Part shown: piece after piece, positions 15,648 to 24,575 of the stretch
Position numbering within the stretch: the stretch's first letter is position 1
Layout: each line of letters starts with the position of its first letter
Assembly (NCBI RefSeq): GCF_018070465.1
Contig: NZ_JAGPXT010000008.1
Location: 124,001 to 188,000, forward strand
Source of the DNA: Micromonospora sp. C95
Lineage (GTDB): Bacteria > Actinomycetota > Actinomycetes > Mycobacteriales > Micromonosporaceae
DNA length: 64,000 nt
Direction of reading: 5' to 3'
The notes under the pieces: model-generated
What the model saw: only the letters and a program-made list of their open reading frames with translations
What the model was told of the DNA's origin: nothing
Database searches by the model: none
Made by a program: the position numbers and the translations under genes

Positions 15648-16517
15648 TCAGCCGACGAACGGCGGGACGAGAATCTCTCCCCGCGCCACCGGCATCACCT
15701 GACCTGCGACGCTCGTGCCCACCGCCACGCCACCGGCGGCGGTCACGGTGCAGGCCAGTGAGGCCGGTCGACCCATCTCGACACCCTGCCGGACGGTGTA
15801 CGACGATCGTCCCTCGCCGGGCAACAGGCCGCTGGCGACCAGCCACACCCCGAGACCGAGGGCTGCCGAACCGGTCGCCGGATCCTCGGGTACGCCGAGT
15901 CCGGGGACGAAGACCCGAGCGTGCGCAGTTTGGGTCGCGGAGTTCCAGGAGAAAACGCTCACATGTTCGATGCCGTACCGCCCGGCCGCCACCGGGTTCA
16001 CCTGGGCCCGGGCGAGGGCGTCGGGGCGTACCGGCAGGAACGGGAACTCCAGGCCGCAGCCGGCGACCCGGGGCGCCGGACCGAGGTGGTCCGCAGCGCC
16101 GAGCCCGGCCATCTCCAGCAGCGGCTCCGGCTCCAGTTCGGGCCCGAGGGTGGGACTGCCGCCGGTCAGGGTGGCGGCACCGTCGCTCACCTCGAGCGGC
16201 AGCACACCGGCACCGCACTCCTGGTTGACCTGCCCGGTCGGGAACAGGCCCCGGCGAGCGGCGGTGACCGCGGCGCCGACGCTGGGGTGACCGGCGAACG
16301 GCAACTCATCGATCGGCGTGAATATCCGAGCCCGGTAGGTGGCACCGACCTGGGTGGCGGGCAGCACGAAGACCGTCTCCGAGAGGTTGAACTCGCGCGC
16401 CAGAGCCTGCATCTGGTCGGTCGCCAGCCCGTCGGCACCGAAGACCACCGCGAGCGGGTTCCCGGCGTACGGACGGTCGGTGAAGACGTCCACGATCTCG
16501 TAAGCCAAGGTCGACAT
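15648..16517 (-). CDS. PhzF-family isomerase/epimerase-like protein
   Basis: A 289-residue PhzF-fold protein (two diaminopimelate-epimerase-like domains). The catalytic Glu47 sits in REFNLSETVFVLP, then IFTPIDELPFAGHPSVGAA, and the second domain contains PEDPATGSAALGLGVWLV. PhzF itself isomerises dihydro-hydroxyanthranilate in phenazine synthesis, but most family members are of unknown substrate and no phenazine genes are nearby. The ATG at 16517 (MSTLAYEIVDVFTD) matches family starts. The open frame continuing to 17828 opposite MgtE-N is a shadow. Confidence 0.88.
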   Translation of the reverse strand: MSTLAYEIVDVFTDRPYAGNPLAVVFGADGLATDQMQALAREFNLSETVFVLPATQVGATYRARIFTPIDELPFAGHPSVGAAVTAARRGLFPTGQVNQECGAGVLPLEVSDGAATLTGGSPTLGPELEPEPLLEMAGLGAADHLGPAPRVAGCGLEFPFLPVRPDALARAQVNPVAAGRYGIEHVSVFSWNSATQTAHARVFVPGLGVPEDPATGSAALGLGVWLVASGLLPGEGRSSYTVRQGVEMGRPASLACTVTAAGGVAVGTSVAGQVMPVARGEILVPPFVG

Positions 16518-16625
16518 GTTGATAGACACTAGGCCCTCAGGGCGTATGCCCGGGTCACTGCCCGGCCGTGCCGCCCCTGGACCATCATCGGCCGGGGTAC
16601 CGCCGTACCCCCTAGGCTGGTGCCC

Positions 16626-17936
16626 GTGAGCACGCCGACCCGGGTGTACATCGCCCGACTTGCCGGAGTCGCGGTCTTCGATCCCAATGGCGATCAGGTG
16701 GGCCGGGTCCGCGACGCGGTGGCCCGGCTGCGCGCGAGCCAACGGCCGCCCGAGGTCGTCGGTCTGGTCGCCGAGATGCCGATGCGCCGACGGATCTTCC
16801 TCTCCATCAACCGGATCACCTCGATCGACGCCGACGCCATCGTGCTGGGCAGCGGCACCTTGAACCTGCGCCGGTTCGAGAAACGCCCGAACGAGTTGCT
16901 CGTCCTGCAGGAACTGCTGGACCGCCGGGTGCAGGTCGCACCGGAGGGCCGGGCCGCGTCGGTGGTCGACGTGGCGATGGAGTGCAGTCGTGGTGGCGAG
17001 TGGTCGCTGACCCGGGTGGCGGTCCGCGAACAGACCGGCCGGTTGGCTCGCCGGGGCCACCTGCACCAGGTCGAGTGGAACCAGGTACGCGGGCTCAGTG
17101 GCGTGGCGGAGACCCGGGGCACCGCCAACCTGCTCGCCGTACTGGAGGACATGCGTCCGGCGGACCTGGCCAACGCGCTCCAGGACCTGCCCGACGCCCG
17201 GCGCAACGAGGTCGCGGCGGCCCTGGACGACCAACGACTCGCCGACGTGCTCAGCGAACTGCCCGAGCACGACCAGGTGGAGATCCTCGCCGCGCTGGAC
17301 CGCGAGCGCGCCGCCGACATCCTGGAGGAGATGGACCCGGACGACGCCGCCGACCTGCTCGGCGAACTGCCGCCGCCGGAACAGGACGTGCTGCTCGACC
17401 TGATGGAACCGGACGAGGCCGATTCGGTACGGCAGTTGCTGAAGTACACGCCGGGCACGGCGGGCAGCGTGATGACCTCCGAACCGGTCATCCTGCCCCC
17501 GGACGCGACGGTGGCGGAGGCCCTCGCGCGGATCAGGGAGCCCCAGCTCTCCCCGGCGGTGGCCGCGCAGGTGTTCGTGACCCGGGCACCGATGGCCACA
17601 CCCACCGGCCGCTACCTGGGCATGGTGCATTTTCAGCGACTGCTCCGCGAACCCCCGGCGGACCTGCTCGGCGGGGTGGTGGTCAACGACATCGATCCAC
17701 TGCGCCCGACCACCCCACTGCCGGAGATCACCCGCCGGATGGCCACCTACGATCTGGTGGCCATGCCGGTGATCGACCGGAACAACCGGCTGGTGGGTGC
17801 CGTCACCGTCGACGACGTGCTGGATCACTCACTACCCCGGGACTGGCGCGACCGGGACGGCGCGTCGAGCGGCCTACCGAACGGGCCGGCCACCTCGGCC
17901 GTTCCGGACCCGGCGACGGACGGTGGTCATGACTGA
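16626..17936 (+). CDS. MgtE N-terminal/CBS domain protein lacking the transporter domain
   Basis: A 436-residue soluble protein. Residues 1-140 resemble a PRC-barrel-like region (GVAVFDPNGDQVGRVRDAVA). MgtE-N repeats follow (ELPEHDQVEILAALDRERA, EEMDPDDAADLLGELPPPEQ), then a CBS pair from about residue 285 (GSVMTSEPVILPPDATVAEAL) to 400. There is no MgtE membrane domain, so it is a regulator or sensor and not a Mg2+ channel. The ortholog in M. tuberculosis is, to my recollection, Rv1232c, also next to a DUF1003 gene. The start could be the GTG at 16620 or 16626. It overlaps the next gene. Confidence 0.85.
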   Translation: MSTPTRVYIARLAGVAVFDPNGDQVGRVRDAVARLRASQRPPEVVGLVAEMPMRRRIFLSINRITSIDADAIVLGSGTLNLRRFEKRPNELLVLQELLDRRVQVAPEGRAASVVDVAMECSRGGEWSLTRVAVREQTGRLARRGHLHQVEWNQVRGLSGVAETRGTANLLAVLEDMRPADLANALQDLPDARRNEVAAALDDQRLADVLSELPEHDQVEILAALDRERAADILEEMDPDDAADLLGELPPPEQDVLLDLMEPDEADSVRQLLKYTPGTAGSVMTSEPVILPPDATVAEALARIREPQLSPAVAAQVFVTRAPMATPTGRYLGMVHFQRLLREPPADLLGGVVVNDIDPLRPTTPLPEITRRMATYDLVAMPVIDRNNRLVGAVTVDDVLDHSLPRDWRDRDGASSGLPNGPATSAVPDPATDGGHD

Positions 17937-18558
17937 GCAGCGACGCGCGGAACGGCTCGACCTACCGCGGGAGCCCCGGGGATTCAAGCTGCCCCGGGTG
18001 GACCAGGAGACGTTCGGACGCTGGGCCGAGGGCATCGCCCGTGGCATGGGTACGGCGAACTTCATCGTCTACATGACGCTGGTGATCAGCGCGTGGTTCC
18101 TCTGGAACACTCTCGCCCCGGCGGGAATGCGTTTCGACCCGTACACCTTCACTTTCCTCACCCTGGTGCTCTCCATCCAGGCCTCCTACGCGGCGCCGCT
18201 GATCCTGCTGGCCCAGAACCGCCAGGCCGACCGCGACCGGGTGGCGATGGAGGAGGACCGACGCCGGGCGACCATGCAGAAGGCCGACACGGAGTATCTG
18301 GCCCGGGAGATCGCCGCGCTGCGGATCGCACTTGGCGAAGTGGCCACCCGGGACTTCGTCCGCTCCGAGCTGACCCGGCTCGCCGAGGAACTGGACGAGG
18401 CGGCCCAGCGGCGACAGCGGCTGGAGCGCCGGCACCGGGACGACCCGACCGTCCGGGCCGGTGGCGACGGGCTGGACGAGCCCCGCGACGAGGTGGACGG
18501 CGACCAACCGGGTGACGGTCGTCACGACCCGGCCACCTCCCACCGCCCGGAGAGCTGA
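17929..18558 (+). CDS. DUF1003 membrane protein
   Basis: A 209-residue protein with an N-terminal charged region, two membrane helices (FIVYMTLVISAWFLWNTLAP and YTFTFLTLVLSIQASYAAPLI), the signature LILLAQNRQADRDRVAMEED, a helical region rich in Glu and Arg, and an acidic disordered tail. DUF1003 proteins are of unknown function. Overlap with the upstream MgtE-N/CBS gene (ATGAC at 17929) suggests translational coupling and a shared, perhaps divalent-cation-related, role; that is inference. M. tuberculosis keeps the same pair. Confidence 0.88.
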   Translation: MTEQRRAERLDLPREPRGFKLPRVDQETFGRWAEGIARGMGTANFIVYMTLVISAWFLWNTLAPAGMRFDPYTFTFLTLVLSIQASYAAPLILLAQNRQADRDRVAMEEDRRRATMQKADTEYLAREIAALRIALGEVATRDFVRSELTRLAEELDEAAQRRQRLERRHRDDPTVRAGGDGLDEPRDEVDGDQPGDGRHDPATSHRPES

Positions 18559-18623
18559 TCGATTCGCTCACACCGCTGTCACCGGCACCGGTGACGGCCC
18601 GCTGCCGACGTAGCATTACGGGC

Positions 18624-19772
18624 ATGTCAGCTCCCGTCAGCACCGTCAACGACGCCGTCCTGGCCGCCCTGGCCACCGTCAACGACCCGGAGATCCGCCG
18701 GCCGATCACCGAACTCGGCATGGTGCGTTCCGCCGAGGTCGGCGAGGACGGCGTGGTCCTGGTCGAGTTGCTGCTGACCGTGGCCGGTTGCCCGCTGAAG
18801 GACAAGCTCCGTTCGGACATCACCGCGGCCGTCGGCGCGGTGAGCGGGGTCAGCCGCGTCGAGATCGAGTTCGGGGTGATGAGCACCGAGCAGCGCCAGG
18901 GCCTTCAGGCGAAGCTTCGCGGCGGCGGCGCGACCGAGGAGCCGGTGATCCCGTTCGCCCAGCCCGGCTCCCGCACCCGGGTGTACGCGGTGGCCAGCGG
19001 CAAGGGTGGTGTCGGCAAGTCCAGCGTGACGGTAAACCTGGCCGCCGCACTGGCCGCCCGGGGCCTGGCCGTCGGCGTGGTGGACGCGGACATCTACGGG
19101 CACTCGGTGCCGCGGATGCTCGGTGCGGACGGCCGACCCACCCGGGTCGAAGACATGATCATGCCGCCGCAGGCGCACGGCGTGAAGGTCATCTCGATCG
19201 GGATGTTCACCGCCGGTAACGCCGCCGTGGTCTGGCGCGGTCCGATGCTGCACCGCGCGTTGCAGCAGTTCCTGGCCGACGTCTACTGGGGTGATCTCGA
19301 CGTCCTCCTGCTCGACCTTCCCCCGGGCACCGGCGACGTGGCGATCTCGCTCGCCCAACTGCTGCCGAACGCCGAGATCCTGGTGGTCACCACGCCTCAG
19401 GCCGCGGCTGCGGAGGTCGCCGAGCGGGCGGGCGCGATCGCGTTGCAGACCCACCAGCGGGTGGTCGGTGTGATCGAGAACATGTCCTGGCTGGAACTGC
19501 CCGACGGCTCGCGGATGGAGATCTTCGGTGCCGGCGGCGGCCAGACGGTGGCGGATTCGCTTACCCAGACGATCGGCGCGTCGGTGCCACTGCTGGGTCA
19601 GGTGCCGCTGGACACCCGGGTCCGGGAGGCGGGCGACGAGGGCAACCCGATCGTGCTCGCCGAGCCGGAATCGCCGGCGTCGAAGGCGCTGGGCCAGGTG
19701 GCCGACCGGCTCGCGCTGCGTCGCGAGTCCCTGCTCGGCAAGCCGCTGGGCCTCAAGCCGACCGGACGCTGA
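18624..19772 (+). CDS. mrp: Mrp/ApbC (NBP35-type) P-loop ATPase, Fe-S cluster carrier
   Basis: A 382-residue ATPase. Residues 1-90 form a DUF59/MIP18-like domain with Cys56 in LTVAGCPLKD. The P-loop SGKGGVGKSS spans 125-134, with switch regions DADIYGHSVPRMLG and LDLPPGTGDV. The family delivers Fe-S clusters. The CxxC pair usual in Mrp (in ENMSxxxCPxC) is absent here, reading ENMSWLELPDGSRMEIFG, as I also recall for the mycobacterial protein. Cluster binding may therefore differ. The neighbourhood (TatB, HtrA, DUF1003) matches the M. tuberculosis block. Confidence 0.9.
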   Translation: MSAPVSTVNDAVLAALATVNDPEIRRPITELGMVRSAEVGEDGVVLVELLLTVAGCPLKDKLRSDITAAVGAVSGVSRVEIEFGVMSTEQRQGLQAKLRGGGATEEPVIPFAQPGSRTRVYAVASGKGGVGKSSVTVNLAAALAARGLAVGVVDADIYGHSVPRMLGADGRPTRVEDMIMPPQAHGVKVISIGMFTAGNAAVVWRGPMLHRALQQFLADVYWGDLDVLLLDLPPGTGDVAISLAQLLPNAEILVVTTPQAAAAEVAERAGAIALQTHQRVVGVIENMSWLELPDGSRMEIFGAGGGQTVADSLTQTIGASVPLLGQVPLDTRVREAGDEGNPIVLAEPESPASKALGQVADRLALRRESLLGKPLGLKPTGR

Positions 19773-19840
19773 GCGCGCCCCGTCACACCTCGCCCGGCCC
19801 GGAGCCGGTCATGCGCTGAGGTCGCCCTCCGCGTCGGCGG

Positions 19841-20260
19841 TCAGGTCACGTCGTCGTAGCTGACCGCGCGGGGGGCCGGTGCCGGGCTGGTGGTGCTCGC
19901 CGGGGCCGGGGCGGGCCGGCGTGGGTCGGCCGCGTTCGCGACGTCCTTGAGTTCGTCGTGCACGCCGGTGACATCGGCGCGGAGGCCGTCGTAGACGCCC
20001 TGGAGCGGCTTCCGGATCGCCTGCTCGTCCTCCTCGCTGAGCAGATGCTTGCGGATGAACGCCTTGGGGTGCAGGTCCTCCAACTGGATGTCGGTGCCCA
20101 GTTCCTTGCTCAGGTCGGTGGTGGCACTGCGGGCCATGGTGCGCAGGTTGCGCACCATCCGCAGCCCGTCACTTATCACCGCCGGCAGCCGGTCACCGAA
20201 GATCAGCAGCGCCAGCAGCAGCAGCGCGCCGACCTCCCACACGTTCAGGTTCTCGAACAC
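19841..20260 (-). CDS. tatB: Sec-independent protein translocase subunit TatB
   Basis: A 139-residue TatB. One N-terminal membrane helix (VWEVGALLLLALLIFGDRLP, residues 7-26) ends in the FG-x-x-LP hinge. An amphipathic helix follows (ISDGLRMVRNLRTMARSAT) and then a long charged, Pro/Ala-rich tail. It works with TatA and TatC to export folded proteins. GTG start at 20260. It lies downstream of the HtrA protease on the same strand, the standard actinobacterial arrangement. Confidence 0.9.
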   Translation of the reverse strand: MFENLNVWEVGALLLLALLIFGDRLPAVISDGLRMVRNLRTMARSATTDLSKELGTDIQLEDLHPKAFIRKHLLSEEDEQAIRKPLQGVYDGLRADVTGVHDELKDVANAADPRRPAPAPASTTSPAPAPRAVSYDDVT

Positions 20261-20335
20261 CCTCGGTCCCCCTTTCCCCCGGCTACCGCAGCCAGAGTAC
20301 GCACGTCGGTGCCGCTGCCAGAAGAGGGTGAGAGG

Positions 20336-21655
20336 TCACTTCGCGTCCGCAGCGAGGGTGACCGAGGCGTTCTGTCGGGTCGAACCCCGGCGGTACTCGA
20401 CGGTCACCACCGAGCCGGGCGCGTACTTGCGGACCAGGGCGATGAGGTCGGTCGGCTCGGTCATCGGACGGCCGTTCAGCTTCAGGATCACGTCACCGGC
20501 GCGCAGTCCCGCACCGGCGGCCGGGCCGGACGGCTCGACCGTCGCGAGGCGTACCCCGGCACCGTTGGTGCCCGAGCCGGGCCCGCCGACCTGGGCGCCG
20601 ATCACCGTACGGCGGGCCTTCCCGGTGCCGATGATGTCCTGGGTGATCCGTTTCGCCTGGTTGATCGGGATCGCGAAGGCGAGGCCGATGTTGCCGGCCT
20701 CCTGGCCCTCGGCGACCAGCGACTTGATCGTGGAGTTGACGCCGATGACCCGTCCCGCCGCATCGACGAGCGGGCCGCCCGAGTTGCCGTGGTTGACCGC
20801 GGCGTCCGTCTGGATCGCCGCGTAGTAGCGCGTCGGTCCGCCCGGCTCGCCGGCGTGCATCGTCCGGTCCAGGGCGCTGACGATGCCCGCGGTGACCGTG
20901 TTCGCCAGCGACAGCGGAGAGCCCATCGCCAGCACCGGGTCACCGACGGCCAGGGCGTCGGAGTCGCCGAACTCGACCGGACGCAGCCCGGTGCGGGAGA
21001 CCTTGATCACGGCGATGTCGGACTCGGCGTCCTGTCCCACCACCGTCGCGGATGCCGAGCTGCCGTCGTTGAAGATGACCGACGCCTTCCCGGTGCCGCC
21101 GGCCACCACATGGTCGTTCGTGATCACATGACCGTCAGCGCTGGCGATGAAGCCGGAGCCCTCGCTGGTGCCACCGAGGCCGGCGACCCGGACGGTGACC
21201 ACGCTGGGCAGCACGCGTTCGGCGACACCGGCCAGCGACTCCGGTGGACGTTGGGCGAGCGTGGGCGCCGCACCGGGGACCGCGCCCAGCACCGTTCCAC
21301 CGGCACCACCACGGATCGCGAACGCGTAACCGAGCGCACCACCGAGCGCACCGGCGAGCAGGGCGGTCACCAGCGGAATGAGCAGCAGTTGCTGGAGTCT
21401 CGGCCGGCCAGCCGCGTCAGGGTCGACGACCGGTTCCGGTTCGCTGCCGGCCACCGGGGCCGCGGGCAGCACCACCGCCGTGGGTGCGTGCGGATCCCGC
21501 CACGGATCGGCGAGCGCGTCGGACCACCACGGCGACGCGGCTCGGCCACCGTCCTGTGGTGTCGCCGGCCCACCGGCAGGCGGATGCCCGGCCGCCGGAT
21601 ACCCGGCCGGTGCTCCGCCCATGCCGGGCTGGCGCCAGTCCCAGCCGTCGGTCAC
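20336..21655 (-). CDS. htrA: S1C-family serine protease HtrA/DegQ-like with PDZ domain
   Basis: A 439-residue membrane-anchored protease for envelope protein quality control. Residues 1-85 are Pro/Gly-rich cytosolic sequence, and a membrane helix lies at about 88-114. The trypsin-like domain has the catalytic triad His182 (TNDHVV), Asp213 (SDIAVI) and Ser292 (GNSGGPL). A PDZ domain fills the last 100 residues (AGDVILKLNGRPMTEPTDLI). The start is a GTG at 21655 (VTDGWDWRQ) preceded by GGGAGG. In M. tuberculosis the homolog follows sigE and rseA; here the upstream gene is instead the divergent O-methyltransferase. Confidence 0.92.
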   Translation of the reverse strand: MTDGWDWRQPGMGGAPAGYPAAGHPPAGGPATPQDGGRAASPWWSDALADPWRDPHAPTAVVLPAAPVAGSEPEPVVDPDAAGRPRLQQLLLIPLVTALLAGALGGALGYAFAIRGGAGGTVLGAVPGAAPTLAQRPPESLAGVAERVLPSVVTVRVAGLGGTSEGSGFIASADGHVITNDHVVAGGTGKASVIFNDGSSASATVVGQDAESDIAVIKVSRTGLRPVEFGDSDALAVGDPVLAMGSPLSLANTVTAGIVSALDRTMHAGEPGGPTRYYAAIQTDAAVNHGNSGGPLVDAAGRVIGVNSTIKSLVAEGQEAGNIGLAFAIPINQAKRITQDIIGTGKARRTVIGAQVGGPGSGTNGAGVRLATVEPSGPAAGAGLRAGDVILKLNGRPMTEPTDLIALVRKYAPGSVVTVEYRRGSTRQNASVTLAADAK

Positions 21656-21778
21656 TCGGTGCCTCCCACTCCCGTCCCCCTGGTATCCCGCGTCCGCGGT
21701 CCGGTGCGGGCCACGGGACACCGCTTCCAGGATTGCACGGATGGGCCGCACCGGGTCAGTGGTTGTCACCGCGGGTGG

Positions 21779-22516
21779 ATGCCCCGCTGCGCTCAGAGCT
21801 GGCCGCCTTTAGAGTCACAGTGCCCAACCGCCCTGCGCATCACGCTCGTCGCCCGGAGGTGCCCCATCGCCACGGTCGCCGGTTCCGGCAGTTCGACGAA
21901 CCCGGCCCAGCAGTTCGCCGAGTCGTACGTCACCGAGGACCTCGTCCTGCGGACCGCGCGCAGCCTCGCCCGCGAGGTCGGCCTGGACGCGGTCACCGCC
22001 GGCGCGGGTGCCGCGTTGCGCCTGCTCGCCGCCGCCGGCAACGCCCGGGCGGTGGTCGAGATCGGCACCGGCACCGGCGTCAGCGGGGTGTGGCTGCTGC
22101 GCGGCATGCGGGCCGGCGGGGTGCTCACCACGATCGACGTCGAGGTGGAGCATCAGCGGATCGCCCGGCGCATCTTCACCGAGGCCGGCTTCGTCTCCGG
22201 CCGCACCCGGATCATCACGGGCCGGGCGCTGGACGTCCTGCCCCGGCTCGCCGACGGCGCGTACGACCTGGTCTTCGTCGACGCCGAGGTGACCGGCTTC
22301 ACCGCCTGCGTGGACGCCGCGCTGCGACTGCTGCGGCCGGGCGGCGTGCTGGTGCTCAACGGTGCGCTGGCCGGCGGCCGGATCGGCGACCCGGCCGCCC
22401 GCGACCCGGAGACGGTGATGGTGCGCGAGACGGTGAAGGCCATCCGCGAGTCGGAGCACTGGATTCCGGCGCTGCTGCCGGTCGGCCACGGGCTGCTGGC
22501 GGCGGTGCGCTGCTGA
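21779..22516 (+). CDS. O-methyltransferase family 3 (Rv1220c-like)
   Basis: A SAM-dependent methyltransferase. Motif I is VVEIGTGTGVSGVWLLRGM, then LTTIDVEVEHQRIAR, and the acidic metal/SAM site YDLVFVDAEVTGF. It resembles catechol-type class I methyltransferases; the substrate is unknown. The start is a problem: the ATG at 21779 adds 29 residues of poor quality, while homologs begin at ATVAGSGSSTNPAQQFAESY. Just before that stretch lies GGAGG (21855-21859) and, after a good spacer, an ATC codon at 21866 where the initiator should be. A non-canonical ATC start is possible. It is divergent from htrA. Confidence 0.85.
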   Translation: MPRCAQSWPPLESQCPTALRITLVARRCPIATVAGSGSSTNPAQQFAESYVTEDLVLRTARSLAREVGLDAVTAGAGAALRLLAAAGNARAVVEIGTGTGVSGVWLLRGMRAGGVLTTIDVEVEHQRIARRIFTEAGFVSGRTRIITGRALDVLPRLADGAYDLVFVDAEVTGFTACVDAALRLLRPGGVLVLNGALAGGRIGDPAARDPETVMVRETVKAIRESEHWIPALLPVGHGLLAAVRC

Positions 22517-22560
22517 GCCGACGCGCCCGGCCGCATTGATGGGCCGGCAGCGGTACCGAG

Positions 22561-22586
22561 CGGCCGGCTGCGGGGTGAGCCGGCCG
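22561..22586. terminator. Hairpin between convergent methyltransferase and aminopeptidase genes
   Basis: CGGCCGGCT (22561-22569) pairs perfectly with 22578-22586 around an 8-nt loop, in the gap between two converging stops (22516 and 22601). Confidence 0.65.
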
Positions 22587-22600
22587 CGCCCCGCACATCG

Positions 22601-24067
22601 TCAGTCCAGCGCCGCCAACCAGCGCAGCAGCCCGCGTACGCCCCAGCCGGTCGCGCCCCGGGTCAGCTCCGCGTCGTCGCGTTCGCACCAGGAGGGTGCG
22701 GACATGTCGATGTGCAGCCAACGGTCGGCCAGGTCGCCGGTGAACTCCCGCAGGTAGAGCGCGGCCAGCACGGAACCGCCGCCCTGCGTCGGCGCGCTGT
22801 GCAGGTCGGCCAGGTCGCTGCCGAGGTGTTCGACGTAGTCGGTGGGCAGCGGCATCCGCCAGGCCGACTCGCCGGCCGACCCGATCGCCGCCAGCAGGTC
22901 CTCGGCGAGCTGGTCGTTGTCGCTGTAGAGGGCGCCGGTGCGGGTGCCAAGTGCCACCGCGTTGGCGCCGGTCAGGGTGGCCAGGTCGACGAGCAGGTCC
23001 GGCTTGAGTTCCTGGACGGCGTACGCAAGCGCGTCGGCGAGCACCAGCCGGCCCTCGGCGTCGGAGTTCGTCGTCTCGCTGGTCAGCCCGCCGTAGTGCC
23101 GCACGACGTCGCCCGGCCGGAACGCGGCCCCGCTGACCATGTTCTCGGCCAGTGGCGCGAGCGTGGTCACCCGGACCGGCAGGCCCAGCGCGGCGACGCC
23201 GAGGGTGGCCGCCACGACGGCGGCGGCACCGGCCATGTCCTTGCGCATCAGCTTCATCGCCGGCACCGGCTTGATCGAGATGCCGCCGGTGTCGAAGGTG
23301 ATGCCCTTGCCCACCAGGACCACGTGCGTGCGGGCGTCCGCAGGGTGCCAGTCCAGCTCGACCAGGCGGGGACCGCTGGCCGACCCGCCGCCGACGGCGA
23401 GGATGCCGCCGAAGCCCTCGGCGGCCAGTTGCTCGGGCTCGCGGACCCGCAGGGTGAGCCCGGGCAGGTCGGCCGCGGCCTCGGTGACCTGCTCGGCGAA
23501 CCACTGCGGGTTCTTCACCGAGGAGGGCATGTTGGTGAGGTCCCGGGCGAGTCGGGTCATCCGGGCGGTGGTCCGCGCCACCTCGACGGCCTGCTCGTAC
23601 GCCTCGGGGTCGCTGACCGCCAGGTCGACGTCGGTGAGCGCGGGTGCGTCGGTGTCCGCACCGAGCCGGAACCGGTACGACCCCAGCAGCAGGCCCTCGG
23701 CCAGCCCCCGCACCGCCTCGGGTGCCACCCCGTCGGGCAGGGCGACTGTGACATGTGTCTCATCTTTGCCGGCCCGGGCCAGCGCCGCGCCGCTCGCCCG
23801 CCACGCCGCCTCGTCGGCCGCGCCGATCCCGAGCAGCAGCAGCCGTCCGGGACCACCTCCGGGCCGCAGCTGGGTGTGCACCTCGCCAGCACGGCCCGAG
23901 AACCGCGCCACCGGGATCAACGCGGCCACCTCCTCGGCGATCCCGTCGGGTGGGGCCACCGCGGTCGGCACCGCCTCGGCCGGCGCGCCGTCGGTGCGGC
24001 CGGGTCGCACGGGCAGGATCAGGGTGTCGAGCCGTTCCGGCTCGGCGGTCAGACGAATGGCGAGCAC
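22601..24067 (-). CDS. pepA: Leucyl aminopeptidase (M17)
   Basis: A 488-residue cytosolic M17 metallo-aminopeptidase that removes N-terminal residues from peptides. The C-terminal catalytic domain shows the first metal ligand region VLVGKGITFDTGGISIKP, MKLMRKDMAGAA, and the family signature NSDAEGRLVLADAL (canonical NTDAEGRL, Thr to Ser here). The N-terminal macro-like domain covers the first 180 residues. The GTG at 24067 is supported by AGGAGG about 10 nt upstream; the frame to 24217 adds an implausible Arg/Pro leader. Confidence 0.92.
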   Translation of the reverse strand: MLAIRLTAEPERLDTLILPVRPGRTDGAPAEAVPTAVAPPDGIAEEVAALIPVARFSGRAGEVHTQLRPGGGPGRLLLLGIGAADEAAWRASGAALARAGKDETHVTVALPDGVAPEAVRGLAEGLLLGSYRFRLGADTDAPALTDVDLAVSDPEAYEQAVEVARTTARMTRLARDLTNMPSSVKNPQWFAEQVTEAAADLPGLTLRVREPEQLAAEGFGGILAVGGGSASGPRLVELDWHPADARTHVVLVGKGITFDTGGISIKPVPAMKLMRKDMAGAAAVVAATLGVAALGLPVRVTTLAPLAENMVSGAAFRPGDVVRHYGGLTSETTNSDAEGRLVLADALAYAVQELKPDLLVDLATLTGANAVALGTRTGALYSDNDQLAEDLLAAIGSAGESAWRMPLPTDYVEHLGSDLADLHSAPTQGGGSVLAALYLREFTGDLADRWLHIDMSAPSWCERDDAELTRGATGWGVRGLLRWLAALD

Positions 24068-24217
24068 GCGGAGCCGTACCTCCTGGAGACGGACGCGCGG
24101 TGGGTCGGCCCGCGCGAGGGTGTGACGGCTCTGAGCCACCGGTGGGACCGGTGGCTCAGAGCCAGGAACCAGACGAACTGTCCGCGGCGGCGAGCGTCGC
24201 CGACGCACCGGCCTCAC

Positions 24218-24385
24218 TCAGCCGGCGGCCGCCTTCAGCGCGTCACCGAGAGCAGTCGCCTCGTCGGGAGTCATCTCGACGACGAGCCGGCCACCGCCCT
24301 CCAGCGGGACCCGCATGACGATGCCCCGGCCCTCCTTGGTGACTTCCAGCGGACCGTCGCCCGTCCGCGGCTTCATCGCCGCCAT
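24218..24385 (-). CDS. DUF3117 protein, 55 aa
   Basis: A very small, highly conserved actinobacterial protein beginning MAAMKPRTGDGPLEVTKEGR and ending EMTPDEATALGDALKAAAG. It corresponds to M. tuberculosis Rv1211. Its function is unknown. ATG at 24385 with GGGGAGA upstream. It lies upstream of the aminopeptidase gene on the same strand, with 150 nt between, and divergent from the PaaX-family regulator. Confidence 0.93.
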   Translation of the reverse strand: MAAMKPRTGDGPLEVTKEGRGIVMRVPLEGGGRLVVEMTPDEATALGDALKAAAG

Positions 24386-24534
24386 GTTGTCTCCCCTCAG
24401 ACCTACACCAGGGTCGGTGGGTTGCCCCACAGCCACTTCGCCATGACCACCCGCAACTTGCACGTGGGTGTCGACCGACGATTTTCCCTGATGAACACCG
24501 CCGGACCCAAACCGAAGCAGCATTGATGTAACAG

Positions 24535-24555
24535 CATCTAGCTTATCCTTAGATG
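24535..24555 (+). promoter_or_regulatory. Inverted repeat in PaaX-family gene promoter
   Basis: CATCTA (24535-24540) and TAGATG (24550-24555) are inverted around 9 nt, within AT-richer sequence 21-41 nt before the ATG at 24576. This is a plausible autoregulatory site or core promoter; the protein that binds it is not known. Confidence 0.35.
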
Positions 24556-24575
24556 GCCTGTCACAATGTGCGGTC

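Noticed and set aside
16518..17828. Upstream extension of the PhzF frame to 726 codons
   Set aside because: The extension is antisense to the MgtE-N/CBS gene and has no homologous look.
19958..22516. 852-codon plus-strand frame across tatB and htrA
   Set aside because: Its first 600 codons are antisense to TatB and HtrA, which have unmistakable motifs; only its end is a real gene (the O-methyltransferase).
22712..24526. 604-codon plus-strand frame over the aminopeptidase gene
   Set aside because: It is antisense to PepA with its NSDAEGRL signature; composition is that of a shadow frame.
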